Shown here: positions 16,521 to 24,807 of the stretch, piece by piece
Layout of the letters: every line of letters begins with the position of its first letter
Numbering within the stretch: position 1 is the stretch's first letter
NCBI GenBank assembly: GCA_004558485.1
Contig: SFCS01000003.1
Span: forward strand, 92,313 to 156,312
Direction: 5' to 3'
Source: Ruminococcus sp.
GTDB taxonomy: Bacteria > Bacillota > Clostridia > Oscillospirales > Acutalibacteraceae
DNA: 64,000 nt
Position numbers and translations under genes: made by a program
Notes under the pieces: generated by a model
Seen by the model: only the letters and a program-made list of their open reading frames with translations
What the model was told of the DNA's origin: nothing
Databases searched by the model: none

Positions 16521-17678
16521 GTGTCACATCATGACATCACCTGTGAAACGATCTTTGACAGAGAGGAAAATGTTGCGCCGCTGAACATCATCGCGCTCGA
16601 CAGTGCGAAGGAGCTCGGCGCGAAGATCGATGCGCACCTCACGCAGTGGGCGCAGAAATGCGGCAGAGACGAAAAGACCTTCCTCGTCGAGGCGGAGTGT
16701 CCGCGGTTTTCCTCCGGCGACGGAAAAGGTCTGATCAAGAGCAGTATTCGCGGTGACGATCTGTTTATCATTGTGGATGTCGGCAACTACAGCTGCAAGT
16801 ATAATCTGTACGGTCATGAGAACCGCATGTCCCCCGACGATCATTTCCAGGATCTCAAGCGCATCATCCAGGCGGCGAGCGGCAAGGCGCACCGCATCAG
16901 TGTTATCATGCCCATTCTGTATGGCGGCAGACAGCATCGCCGCAACTACCGTGAGTCGCTCGACTGCGCGGTGGCGCTGCAGGAGCTGAAGGAAATGGGC
17001 GTCTCGAACATCGTGACCTTCGACGCGCACGATCCGCGCGTGTGCAACGCCATTCCGCTGACCGGCTTTGACAATGTGATGCCGTCCTATCAGGTGTTAA
17101 AGCGCCTGTTCCGTGATTTCCCCGACCTCAAGGCGGATCGTGAGCACCTCATGATCGTCAGCCCCGACGAGGGCGCTATGAACCGCAATATGTACTATGC
17201 CTCCTGTCTCGGCGTGGATCTCGGTATGTTCTATAAGCGCCGCGACTATTCGCGCGTTGTCAATGGCAGAAACCCCATCGTGGCGCATGAATATCTCGGC
17301 AACCCCGTGGACGGCCGCGATATTTTCATTGCGGACGACATCATCGCCTCCGGCGAGTCCATGCTGGACATTGCCTATGAGCTGAAAAAGCGAAAGGCGG
17401 GAAGGATTTTCTGCTATGCGACCTATGCGACCTTTACGGCAGGACTCGGCAACTTTGATAAGGCGGTCGAGGAGGGCGTCGTGACCGGTGTGCTCGGCAC
17501 GAACCTGACCTACCGTTCGCCGGAGCTTCTCAGTCGCTCGTGGTTCCATGAGGTGGATGTGTCCAAATATATCGCTTATTTCATCGCGGCACTCAATCAC
17601 GAGGTTTCGGTCAGCATGCTGATCGACTCTCACGAGAAAATCAAGCAGCTGCTGGCACGGCGTCAGCAAAACGGCTGA
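16521..17678 (+). CDS. prs: Ribose-phosphate pyrophosphokinase (PRPP synthetase), long clostridial type
   Basis: A 385-residue enzyme that makes PRPP from ribose 5-phosphate and ATP. It is longer than the ~315-residue classical form, with an extended N-terminus. Recognisable parts are the ISVIMPILYGGRQHRRNYRES flexible loop region, TFDAHDPRVCNAIP (metal/ATP His-Asp), a VSPDEGAMNRN segment, and the PRPP loop ADDIIASGESM. The start is GTG at 16521 after AAAAGGGGAC. The next gene begins 2 bases after its stop, indicating one operon with the YgjP-like and GtrA genes. Confidence 0.9.
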   Translation: MSHHDITCETIFDREENVAPLNIIALDSAKELGAKIDAHLTQWAQKCGRDEKTFLVEAECPRFSSGDGKGLIKSSIRGDDLFIIVDVGNYSCKYNLYGHENRMSPDDHFQDLKRIIQAASGKAHRISVIMPILYGGRQHRRNYRESLDCAVALQELKEMGVSNIVTFDAHDPRVCNAIPLTGFDNVMPSYQVLKRLFRDFPDLKADREHLMIVSPDEGAMNRNMYYASCLGVDLGMFYKRRDYSRVVNGRNPIVAHEYLGNPVDGRDIFIADDIIASGESMLDIAYELKKRKAGRIFCYATYATFTAGLGNFDKAVEEGVVTGVLGTNLTYRSPELLSRSWFHEVDVSKYIAYFIAALNHEVSVSMLIDSHEKIKQLLARRQQNG

Positions 17679-17680
17679 GA

Positions 17681-18193
17681 ATGGACTATACACTGATACG
17701 CAGCGACCGCAGGACCGCCGCGCTCACGGTGACGGAGGACGCCGCCGTCGTGGTGCGTGCGCCGCGGCGCATGCCCAAAGCAGCGATTGATCGCTTTGTG
17801 GACGAGCACGCCGCGTGGATCACGGCGTGCATCGAAAAACGGCGGGAATACGCGCGGTCACATCCGCCGCTCACTGCCGGTGAAGAACAAAAGCTCCGCC
17901 GCGATGCGGCGGAGCTTTTGCCCTCTCTTGTGACCCTTTGGGCAAGGATTATGGGCGTTGAACCGACGGGCGTGCGCATCACGGGTGCGAAAAAGCGTTT
18001 CGGCAGCTGCAGCGGGAAAAACGCGCTGTGTTTTTCGTTTCGCCTGATGCAATATCCGCGGGAGGCTATTGAATATGTGGTAGTGCATGAGCTGGCGCAC
18101 ATCCGTCATCATGACCACAGCGCCGCATTCTATCGCTTTGTTGCGTCAGTGATGCCGGACTATAGGGCGCGGGCAGCGCTTTTGAGACAGTAA
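17681..18193 (+). CDS. YgjP-like zinc metallopeptidase-fold protein (DUF45/M48-like)
   Basis: A 170-residue protein with the SprT/YgjP metal site HELAHIRHHDHSAAFY (HExxH plus a downstream His). GAKKRFGSCSGKNALCFSFRL upstream is the conserved strand pair of the family. Known YgjP proteins are zinc hydrolases; the substrate is uncertain. The N-terminus is somewhat short. Codons 70-80 lie in a near-perfect 15-bp hairpin (17888-17920). It is translationally linked to prs by a 2-base gap. Confidence 0.85.
   Translation: MDYTLIRSDRRTAALTVTEDAAVVVRAPRRMPKAAIDRFVDEHAAWITACIEKRREYARSHPPLTAGEEQKLRRDAAELLPSLVTLWARIMGVEPTGVRITGAKKRFGSCSGKNALCFSFRLMQYPREAIEYVVVHELAHIRHHDHSAAFYRFVASVMPDYRARAALLRQ
17888..17920 (+). 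repeat. Perfect 15-bp inverted repeat inside the YgjP-like gene
   Basis: CAAAAGCTCCGCCGC, loop GAT, then the exact complement ending CTTTTG. Stem and tail have the look of an intrinsic terminator, but they encode EQKLRRDAAELLP in frame. Confidence 0.8.
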
Positions 18194-18203
18194 AGGAGTC
18201 GGC

Positions 18204-18626
18204 ATGGAGAAACTGCGTGCGCTTTTTCGGAAATATCGGGAGCTCATTGCCTATGTCATTGTCGGCGGATTGACGACGGTGGTCAGCATGGCGCTGTATT
18301 ACGGCTCGACATGGGCCTTCCTCGACGGCAGCGATGCCCTGCAGGTGCAGATCGCCAATGTGATCTCCTGGATCGGCGCGGTGGCGTTTGCCTATGTGAC
18401 CAACCGCGTGTTTGTTTTCCAAAGCCACAGCACCGCCGTTTTCCGCGAGATCGTGTCCTTTGTGTCCTCGCGGGTGCTGACGCTGCTTTTGGACATGGGC
18501 TGCATGTGGCTGATGGTCACGGCGATCGGCGTGGATCACCGCATGGCAAAGCTCGTTTCCATGGTGCTGGTGACGGTCGGCAATTATGTCATCAGTAAGC
18601 TTTTGGTGTTCAAAAAAGAAGAATAG
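18204..18626 (+). CDS. GtrA family membrane protein
   Basis: A 140-residue protein with four membrane segments and the GtrA-like pattern. The first segment is YVIVGGLTTVVSMALYYG, the second IANVISWIGAVAFAYVTNRVFVF, and the last runs MVLVTVGNYVISKLLVF. Family members are thought to help flip or transfer polyprenyl-linked sugars for cell-surface glycans. AAAGGAG precedes the ATG. It lies 10 bases after the YgjP-like gene. Confidence 0.9.
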   Translation: MEKLRALFRKYRELIAYVIVGGLTTVVSMALYYGSTWAFLDGSDALQVQIANVISWIGAVAFAYVTNRVFVFQSHSTAVFREIVSFVSSRVLTLLLDMGCMWLMVTAIGVDHRMAKLVSMVLVTVGNYVISKLLVFKKEE

Positions 18627-18638
18627 GGCAGGTGCGTT

Positions 18639-18947
18639 ATGGAAAAATATGCATATGAAAAGTGCGCGCTGCCGCGTGTGGTGCTGTCGGCGGAGGAGAA
18701 GCTGACAGCGCTTTTCGACTATGCCTTTAAGACGGCGTTTCGCAAGGTCGATTATATCGAGAAGGCGGGCTTTTTTGACAGTCTGAAAAAAGAACAGGCA
18801 CCTTTGTGCCTGTTCTTTTCCATTTTATTCGATAGTTATTTCCGCAGGCGGATGCCCGACCACAGGAAAATGATGATCTGCGCGGGGATGCCGATGACGA
18901 ACAGCAGCCACGCATTATACTGTACAAGGCACAGAAGACACAGATAG
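18639..18947 (+). pseudogene. Short ORF, probably a truncated gene remnant
   Basis: The first ~50 codons (MEKYAYEKCALPRVVLSAEE onward) look protein-like, with a GGGCAGGTG ribosome site 12 bases after gtrA. The frame then runs through the hairpin terminator at 18788-18819 and antisense into the XRE gene, where it becomes Arg/His-rich nonsense. I read it as the 5' part of a gene whose remainder was lost, perhaps when the XRE gene arrived. A genuine small protein cannot be excluded. Confidence 0.35.
18788..18819 (-). terminator. Terminator of the XRE regulator gene
   Basis: A 14-bp stem AAAAGAACAGGCAC / GTGCCTGTTCTTTT with a 4-base loop; six T follow on the minus strand. It is probably bidirectional. 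Confidence 0.88.
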
Positions 18948-19438
18948 ATGCACGCCAAAATCGACCACACGAGCAGCGATATGATAAAGAAATTGCGTTT
19001 TTTGTCAAACCATACGGCATTGAACACCAGCCAGACGATGCAGGTCACCGGAACGGCAAACACAAACGCCAGCCACTGATGCACGAGATCGGGCAGCACA
19101 AGCTGAATGTTGACGAACAGCAAGGTGGCGACAAGCCAAACCAGCACCACCGACATTGCCGCGATCAGGCGGCGATTGCGCAGACGGCGGGAGCCCTTGC
19201 GGGGGCTTTCCAGCGTTTTATCGGTGTGCTCTGCGGTGACAAGATAGTCGATCTTGACGGAAAAGATGTCGGCAATCTGCTTTAAGACCGCCACATCGGG
19301 CAGCGACTCGCCGCGTTCCCACTTGGAGACGGCCTTGTCGGTATAATTGAGGCGCTGCGCCAGCTCGGCTTGGGTGATATTGTTTTTCTTGCGCAGGTCG
19401 GTGATGTTCGCAGCAACGATCTGTTTCAAGTCGTCCAC
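18836..19438 (-). CDS. XRE-family HTH regulator with C-terminal membrane domain
   Basis: A 200-residue protein. Residues 8-65 form a Cro/CI helix-turn-helix (TDLRKKNNITQAELAQRL and DKAVSKWERGESLPD). After a basic linker, four hydrophobic segments follow (about residues 90-112, 120-140, 148-170, 175-193). Such membrane-tethered XRE proteins are common in Clostridia and are thought to sense envelope signals. GTG start at 19438 with AAAGGAG eight bases upstream. It is convergent with the prs operon, and its AT-richer promoter region borders the amino-acid ABC operon. Confidence 0.9.
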   Translation of the reverse strand: MDDLKQIVAANITDLRKKNNITQAELAQRLNYTDKAVSKWERGESLPDVAVLKQIADIFSVKIDYLVTAEHTDKTLESPRKGSRRLRNRRLIAAMSVVLVWLVATLLFVNIQLVLPDLVHQWLAFVFAVPVTCIVWLVFNAVWFDKKRNFFIISLLVWSILACIYLCLLCLVQYNAWLLFVIGIPAQIIIFLWSGIRLRK

Positions 19439-19473
19439 GGCTCATGCTCCTTTCCATTCGGGATGATATATCC

Positions 19474-19502
19474 AATATAGCATATTCCCGTCCTCTTTTC
19501 AA
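19474..19502 (-). promoter_or_regulatory. Promoter of the XRE regulator
   Basis: TTGAAA, 17-bp spacer, TATATT on the minus strand. Confidence 0.65.
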
Positions 19503-19623
19503 GGGGAGAAGCGTCGAGAGGCGATGGAAGGGCGATTTTATGGCAAAATTGCACAGTTATTCTTCTTGAAAAAAGGGCATAGATGGATAATTCTCCAAAG
19601 TGCAAAAAAATGTCAAAAAACAC

Positions 19624-19652
19624 TTTACAACTTTAGCGAAGTGAAGTATAAT
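19624..19652 (+). promoter_or_regulatory. Promoter of the polar amino-acid ABC operon
   Basis: TTTACA, 17-bp spacer, TATAAT, about 50 bases before the binding-protein start. Confidence 0.75.
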
Positions 19653-19703
19653 ACACCCATCGACGAACCCAACAAACGGGAATTACGAAAGGGAGTTTTG
19701 AAC

Positions 19704-20501
19704 ATGAAAAAAGGATTGGCATTGGTTTTGGCACTGCTTACGGTGCTGACGCTGGGACTCACCGGCTGCGGCAACAAGGACACCGAAAAGACGGACGCGG
19801 AGTATGTCAAGGAAAAGGGCAAGCTCATCGTCGGCATCACGGACTTTGCGCCGATGGACTATGAGGAGACCAAGGGCAGCGGCAAATGGATCGGCTTTGA
19901 CGCGGACATGGCGACGGCGTTCGCCAAGGAGCTTGGCGTCGAGGTCGAGTTTATCGAGATCAACTGGGACAACAAGGTGATGGAGCTCAACAACAAGACC
20001 ATCGATGTTGTCTGGAACGGCATGACGCTGGACGACGGCGTGAAAGCGGCGATGGGCACCTCCAACGCTTATTGCAAGAACGCGCAGGTCGTGGTCGTCA
20101 ACAAGGCAGACAAGGACAAATACGCCACCAAGGAGAGCCTTGCCGGTCTGAATTTTGCGGTCGAGGGCGGCTCTGCCGGTGAGAAACAGGCGGAGGCAAA
20201 CGGCTGGAACAAGACCGCGCTCACGACGCAGGCGGACGCGCTCAAGGAGGTTGCCGCAGGTACTTCGAACGCCAGCATCATCGACCTTCTGATGGCGGGT
20301 GCCATGATCGGCGAGGGCACGAGCTATCCCGACCTTGCCTACACGGTCGCGCTCAACAGCGAGGAATACGGCGTCGGCTTCCGCAAGGACTCCGATCTTG
20401 TCGGCAAGCTCAACGACTTCTTCAAGAAGGCGTATGCGGACGGCAGCATGATGGAGACCGCCAAGAAATACGGTGTGCAGGAGTCCATCATCGCACAGTA
20501 A
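19704..20501 (+). CDS. Polar amino-acid ABC transporter substrate-binding lipoprotein
   Basis: A 265-residue lipoprotein with signal MKKGLALVLALLTVLTLG and lipobox LTGC. The SBP_bac_3 domain follows: GKLIVGITDFAPMDYEE, GKWIGFDADMATAFAKELG, NKTIDVVWNGMTLDD and NFAVEGGSAGEKQ. The family binds polar amino acids such as glutamine, cystine, Arg or His; the exact ligand is not evident. GAAAGGGAG lies ahead of the ATG at 19704, and the longer upstream frame was not used. A 14-bp hairpin (20514-20546) after the stop may protect or attenuate the transcript so that this subunit is made in excess. Confidence 0.93.
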   Translation: MKKGLALVLALLTVLTLGLTGCGNKDTEKTDAEYVKEKGKLIVGITDFAPMDYEETKGSGKWIGFDADMATAFAKELGVEVEFIEINWDNKVMELNNKTIDVVWNGMTLDDGVKAAMGTSNAYCKNAQVVVVNKADKDKYATKESLAGLNFAVEGGSAGEKQAEANGWNKTALTTQADALKEVAAGTSNASIIDLLMAGAMIGEGTSYPDLAYTVALNSEEYGVGFRKDSDLVGKLNDFFKKAYADGSMMETAKKYGVQESIIAQ

Positions 20502-20513
20502 AAAAAGCGCAAT

Positions 20514-20546
20514 CCGAAGGCAGGGACAAAGGTCTCTGCCTTTCGG
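20514..20546 (+). promoter_or_regulatory. Intercistronic hairpin between binding protein and permease
   Basis: A stem of 14 pairs with one bulge (CCGAAGGCAGGGAC against GTCTCTGCCTTTCGG) and no T-run. It fits an mRNA-stabilising or partial attenuating element rather than a full terminator. Confidence 0.55.
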
Positions 20547-20579
20547 TGCGTCAAATCCCTTTCATTTTGAGGTATAGAT

Positions 20580-21239
20580 ATGTTTCCTGAGGTTATCGCA
20601 TCGCTCAACAACGGATTTCTGAAAACGCTGGAGCTTTTCTGCTGCACGCTGCTCGGCGCGCTGCCGCTGGGGCTGGTCGTCGCTTTTGGCTCGATGAGCC
20701 GCTTTTCGCCGCTGCGCTATTTGGTGAAGGCGATTGTTTGGGTCGTGCGCGGCACGCCGCTCATGCTGCAGCTCATCGTCATTTACTATGGCCCCGGACT
20801 GCTCTTTCACTATAATTTTTGGGGGACGGGCAACAGCAGCCGCTTTATCGCGGTGCTGGTGGCGTTCATTCTCAACTATGCCTGCTATTTCTCCGAAATT
20901 TATCGCGGCGGCATCCAATCCATCCCGAAGGGGCAGTATGAGGCGGGACAGGTGCTCGGCATGACACGCACGCAGATCTTTTCCCGCATCGTGCTCAAAC
21001 AGGTCATCAAGCGCATTCTGCCTCCCATGAGCAACGAGATCATCACGCTGGTGAAGGACACCTCGCTGGCGCGCGTCATCGCCGTGTATGAGATCATTTG
21101 GGCGGGCGAGGCGTTCATTAAATCCGCCGGCCTCATCTGGCCGCTGTTTTTCACGGGACTGTATTATCTGCTGTTCTCCGGCGTGCTGACGCTGCTTTTC
21201 GGCTATCTGGAGAAACGGCTCAGTTATTTTCGGAGCTGA
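20580..21239 (+). CDS. Polar amino-acid ABC transporter permease
   Basis: A 219-residue HisM/GlnP-type permease with about five membrane segments. The hallmark VRGTPLMLQL is near residue 59. The EAA-type loop is EIYRGGIQSIPKGQYEAGQVLGMT near residues 106-130. VKDTSLARVIAVYEI is also typical. It pairs with the binding protein and ATPase on either side. GAGGTATAGAT is the ribosome site. Confidence 0.94.
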   Translation: MFPEVIASLNNGFLKTLELFCCTLLGALPLGLVVAFGSMSRFSPLRYLVKAIVWVVRGTPLMLQLIVIYYGPGLLFHYNFWGTGNSSRFIAVLVAFILNYACYFSEIYRGGIQSIPKGQYEAGQVLGMTRTQIFSRIVLKQVIKRILPPMSNEIITLVKDTSLARVIAVYEIIWAGEAFIKSAGLIWPLFFTGLYYLLFSGVLTLLFGYLEKRLSYFRS

Positions 21240-21251
21240 GGAGGGAGCACT

Positions 21252-22052
21252 ATGCCGGTTTTAGAGGTAGAAAACATCCACAAGCACTATGGAAAAACGG
21301 CGGTGCTGCGCGGCATCGGCTTTTCGCTCGAAAAGGGCGAGGTACTGTCGGTGATCGGTTCCTCCGGCAGCGGCAAAACGACGCTGCTGCGGTGCCTCAA
21401 CTTTCTGGAAACGCCGGAAATGGGCGTCATCCGCGTGAACGGCGAAACGCTGTTTGACGCCGCGGATCGCACGACGCAAAGCGAGGCGGTGATCCGCGAA
21501 AGGCGGCTGCATTTCGGACTGGTGTTTCAACAGTTTAATCTTTTTCCGCAGTATACGGTGAAGAAGAATGTCACGCTGGCGAAAACGCTGTTGGCGCACG
21601 AAATGCTGAAAAAGAACGGCAGCTTTGAGGGTGCGACCACCATGCGGGAGGCGACCGCCGCCATTGACGCGCAGGCGGAGAGCCTGCTCAGAAAGGTCGG
21701 CATGGAGGGAAAAAGCGGAAGCTATCCCTGCGAGCTGTCCGGCGGACAGCAGCAGCGTGTGGCGATCGCGCGGGCGCTGGCGCTCAGCCCGGACATCCTT
21801 TGCTTTGACGAGCCGACCTCGGCGCTCGATCCCGAGCTGACGGGAGAGGTGCTCAAGGTCATCAGGGGGCTGAAAAGCAAGGACAGCACCATGATCGTCG
21901 TGACGCACGAAATGGCGTTTGCGGAAAATGTGTCGGACAAGGTGCTGTTTATGGCGGACGGCGTGATCGAGGAGGCGGGCACGCCCGCCGAGGTGTTCGG
22001 CAACCCCCAGTCGGAAAAGACCAAGGCGTTTTTGCGCAAAGAGCAATTCTAA
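21252..22052 (+). CDS. Polar amino-acid ABC transporter ATP-binding protein
   Basis: A 266-residue GlnQ/HisP-like ATPase. Walker A is GSSGSGKTT, Q-loop FQQFNLFPQYTV, signature LSGGQQQR, Walker B ILCFDEPTSALD, and switch VTHEMAFA. It carries an insertion of about 20 residues after the Q-loop (LAHEMLKKNGSFEGATTMRE) compared with compact GlnQ. GAGGAGGGAG is the ribosome site, 12 bases after the permease. Confidence 0.95.
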   Translation: MPVLEVENIHKHYGKTAVLRGIGFSLEKGEVLSVIGSSGSGKTTLLRCLNFLETPEMGVIRVNGETLFDAADRTTQSEAVIRERRLHFGLVFQQFNLFPQYTVKKNVTLAKTLLAHEMLKKNGSFEGATTMREATAAIDAQAESLLRKVGMEGKSGSYPCELSGGQQQRVAIARALALSPDILCFDEPTSALDPELTGEVLKVIRGLKSKDSTMIVVTHEMAFAENVSDKVLFMADGVIEEAGTPAEVFGNPQSEKTKAFLRKEQF

Positions 22053-22064
22053 GGAGGAAACACG

Positions 22065-22337
22065 ATGGTGGAGCATAAGGTCGGCGCAGACATGATCGAG
22101 GATCTGTACGGCGTGCTGGCGTCTGTGGAAACGGCAGAGGACTGTCGCGCACTTTTGGCGGACCTCTGCACACAAAAGGAGATCGAGCAGATGGCGCAGC
22201 GTATCCGCGCGGCGCGTTTGCTCAAAGCGGGCAAGACCTATAACCAGGTGATCGACGCGACCGACATCTCCTCGGCGACGCTGTCGCGGGTGTCGCGCTG
22301 CCTGCAATACGGCGAGGGGTACAGGCGGTATCTGTAA
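22065..22337 (+). CDS. TrpR/YerC-YecD family DNA-binding protein
   Basis: A 90-residue all-helical protein of the TrpR-like YerC/YecD family. The helix-turn-helix is KTYNQVIDATDISSATLSRV, preceded by LCTQKEIEQMAQRIRAARLL. In Firmicutes these proteins often stand near amino-acid or nucleotide genes and their ligands are poorly known. It starts 12 bases after the ABC ATPase with AAGGAGGAAAC between, so it is cotranscribed and may regulate the importer. Confidence 0.88.
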   Translation: MVEHKVGADMIEDLYGVLASVETAEDCRALLADLCTQKEIEQMAQRIRAARLLKAGKTYNQVIDATDISSATLSRVSRCLQYGEGYRRYL

Positions 22338-22363
22338 ATCCATATTTTTGCGACGGATTTCAA

Positions 22364-22392
22364 TTTACAAACGCGAAAAAATCGTGTATACT
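22364..22392 (+). promoter_or_regulatory. Promoter of the phosphohexomutase gene
   Basis: TTTACA, 17-bp spacer, TATACT. Confidence 0.7.
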
Positions 22393-22420
22393 GACAATAG
22401 ACAGAAAAGGAGGTATGCAC

Positions 22421-24142
22421 ATGGATCAGCACATTTTGGACAGCTATCGGCTGTGGCTTGAAAAGGCGACGGAGGACGCGGATCTTTCCAAAGAGCTTTC
22501 CGCCATCGACGGCAACGAAAGCGAGATCTATGAGCGGTTCTATAGAGAGCTGGAATTCGGCACCGGCGGTCTGCGCGGCATCATCGGCGCGGGCGACAAC
22601 CGCATGAATATCTATACGGTGCGCAGAGCGACACAGGGACTTTGCAACTATCTGAAGGCACACTATGCCGCGGCGGCGGTGGCAATCTCCTATGACTCGC
22701 GCCACAAGTCGGTCGAATTTGCCAAGGCGGCGGCTGCCAATCTTGCCGCAAACGGCATTAGGGCGTATATCTACCCGCAGCTGGAGCCGACGCCGCTTTT
22801 GTCCTATGCGGTGCGGGCGCTCAACTGCCAGGCGGGCATCATGATCACCGCCAGTCACAATCCCGCGAAATATAACGGCTATAAGTGCTACGGCGCGGAC
22901 GGCTGTCAGATGACCGATGCCGACGCGAACGAAGTGACGGACTATATCCGCCGCGTCGATGTGTTCAAGGACGCGAAAACCGTGCCCTATGCCGCGGCGG
23001 TCGCTGCGGGCGACATCACAGCGATCGGCGAGGAGGTCATCGAGACCTATCTTGCCGCGGTCGAAAAGCAGCAGGTCAATGCCGGCATCTGCCGCCGCGT
23101 GCCGCTGCGCGTGGTATATACGCCCTTAAACGGCACGGGCAACCTGCCCGTGCGGGAAATTCTGCGCCGCATCGGCGTGCAGCGTGTGGCGGTCGTGCCG
23201 GAGCAGGAACTGCCGGACGGCGATTTCCCGACTGCACCCTATCCGAACCCCGAAATTCGGGAGGCGTTTACCTGTGCGTTGAGGCTGGCGGAAAAGGAGC
23301 AGCCGGATCTGCTGCTTGCGACCGACCCCGACTGCGACCGCGTGGGTATTGCGGTGAAAAAGGGCGCGGAATATGTGCTGATGAGCGGCAACGAGGTCGG
23401 CTGCCTGCTTCTCCACTACATCCTGTCCTGCAAGAAGGCGACGGGCACGCTGCCTGCCGCCCCTGTGGCGGTCAAGACCATCGTCACCACCGACCTTGCC
23501 GCCCGCATCGCCGCGAAATACGGCTGCGAGATGCGTGAGGTGCTCACGGGCTTTAAGTATATCGGCGAACAGATCGGCAGACTGGAAAAGGCGGGACACC
23601 CCGAACGGTATATCCTCGGCTTTGAGGAAAGCTATGGCTATCTGGCGGGGACATATGTCCGCGACAAGGACGCCGTGGTCGCCGCGATGCTCATTTGCGA
23701 GATGGCGGCTTACTACCGTGAGCAAGGGAAGACGCTGCTTGATGTCTATGCGGCGCTTTGCGACGAGCTGGGACATTTCAAGCATCTGCTGGTCAACGCC
23801 CAGTTTGAGGGCGCTGCGGGCATGAAGACCATGGCGGACATCATGGAACGGCTGCGCTCCGACCGCCCGACGGCGATCGGCGGGCTTGCGGTCATCGGTT
23901 TTGCCGACTATCGCGCATCCTTCTCCGAGGACTATGCCACGGGCAGGAAGGAGACGCTGGAGCTGCCGCAGTCCAATGTGGTGGCGTTCCGTCTCACGGA
24001 CGGCGCAGGTGTCATCTTCCGTCCCTCCGGCACAGAGCCGAAGGTGAAGGCATATATCACCGCGACGGGCAAGAGTGCCGACGAGGCGGATGCGCTGGCA
24101 AAAACGCTGGCGGACGCGGCGGGCGCCCTGCTGAAGGCATAA
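22421..24142 (+). CDS. Phosphoglucomutase/phosphomannomutase family enzyme (PgcA-like)
   Basis: A 573-residue alpha-D-phosphohexomutase that interconverts hexose 1- and 6-phosphates. The phosphoserine loop is TASHNPAKYNGYK, the metal loop ATDPDCDRVGIAV, the sugar loop GFEESYGYLAG, and the phosphate loop RPSGTEPKVKAYI. The N-terminal FGTGGLRGIIGAGDNRMN is typical of PgcA-type enzymes, which supply glucose 1-phosphate for UDP-glucose and glycolipids. The ATG at 22421 is preferred because AAAGGAGG is seven bases upstream; an ATG at 22415 would abut it. It is monocistronic. Confidence 0.93.
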   Translation: MDQHILDSYRLWLEKATEDADLSKELSAIDGNESEIYERFYRELEFGTGGLRGIIGAGDNRMNIYTVRRATQGLCNYLKAHYAAAAVAISYDSRHKSVEFAKAAAANLAANGIRAYIYPQLEPTPLLSYAVRALNCQAGIMITASHNPAKYNGYKCYGADGCQMTDADANEVTDYIRRVDVFKDAKTVPYAAAVAAGDITAIGEEVIETYLAAVEKQQVNAGICRRVPLRVVYTPLNGTGNLPVREILRRIGVQRVAVVPEQELPDGDFPTAPYPNPEIREAFTCALRLAEKEQPDLLLATDPDCDRVGIAVKKGAEYVLMSGNEVGCLLLHYILSCKKATGTLPAAPVAVKTIVTTDLAARIAAKYGCEMREVLTGFKYIGEQIGRLEKAGHPERYILGFEESYGYLAGTYVRDKDAVVAAMLICEMAAYYREQGKTLLDVYAALCDELGHFKHLLVNAQFEGAAGMKTMADIMERLRSDRPTAIGGLAVIGFADYRASFSEDYATGRKETLELPQSNVVAFRLTDGAGVIFRPSGTEPKVKAYITATGKSADEADALAKTLADAAGALLKA

Positions 24143-24150
24143 AGAAAACA

Positions 24151-24185
24151 AAAACGGGTTCGACAGTTGTCGAACCCGTTTTTTA
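24151..24185. terminator. Bidirectional terminator between the mutase and Nudix genes
   Basis: A 15-bp stem (AAAACGGGTTCGACA and complement) with TTTTTT on the plus strand. The minus-strand A/T flank lets it serve the convergent Nudix gene too. Confidence 0.9.
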
Positions 24186-24190
24186 TATTC

Positions 24191-24736
24191 TTATATTTTG
24201 TGTTGCTGTCTGAGCTGCCAGACCTTCAGGATTGCCGTTTGCGTTTTGGCATCGGGCAGCGCGCCGTCCATCACCATCTGCACTGCCTTTTCGAGCGGGA
24301 TGCGCTCGACCTCCAAAAATTCGTCCTCGTCCGGCTGCATGATGCCCGCGTGCAGGTCGGTTGCGAGATACAGGAAGATGATCTCGTTGAAATAGCCGGG
24401 GGAGGGATAGAGCTTGCCGAGGGAGATGTAGCTTTCGGCGGTGCAGCCGGTCTCCTCGTGCAGCTCGCGCTTGCCGGTCGTGAGCGGGTCTTCGCCCTTG
24501 TCGCGCTTGCCCGCAGGCAGCTCCAGCAGTACCTCATTGTACGGATAGCGAAACTGCCGCACAAACAGCAGCTCGTCATTTTCCGTCAGCGCCGCGACGC
24601 AGACGCCGCCGGGATGCTCCACGACCTCACGGGAGGCGGTTTTGCCGTTCGGCAGCAGCGCCTCATCCACCCGCAGACGCAGGATGCGTCCCTCATAAAC
24701 GGTGCGCTTTGAAACAGTCTTTTCGGTCAGATCCAT
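24191..24736 (-). CDS. Nudix hydrolase, ADP-ribose pyrophosphatase-like
   Basis: A 181-residue protein with the full Nudix box (AGKRDKGEDPLTTGKRELHEETG), including REL.EE.G metal ligands near residues 89-96. Upstream FVRQFRYPYNEVLLELPAG and downstream PSPGYFNEIIFLYLATDL match the NudF/ADP-ribose diphosphatase group, which cleaves ADP-ribose to AMP and ribose 5-phosphate. AGGAAG precedes the ATG. It is divergent from the M14 peptidase gene. Confidence 0.93.
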   Translation of the reverse strand: MDLTEKTVSKRTVYEGRILRLRVDEALLPNGKTASREVVEHPGGVCVAALTENDELLFVRQFRYPYNEVLLELPAGKRDKGEDPLTTGKRELHEETGCTAESYISLGKLYPSPGYFNEIIFLYLATDLHAGIMQPDEDEFLEVERIPLEKAVQMVMDGALPDAKTQTAILKVWQLRQQHKI

Positions 24737-24807
24737 GTTTACGACTTCCTTTGTACTTCTATATGCTTTCCTTGCCGCATAAAACTACTGTATAGGAGTG
24801 AAACGGC

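Noticed and set aside
17888..17920. True terminator of prs
   Set aside because: The hairpin is in frame within a conserved metallopeptidase-like gene, and gtrA follows without its own promoter.
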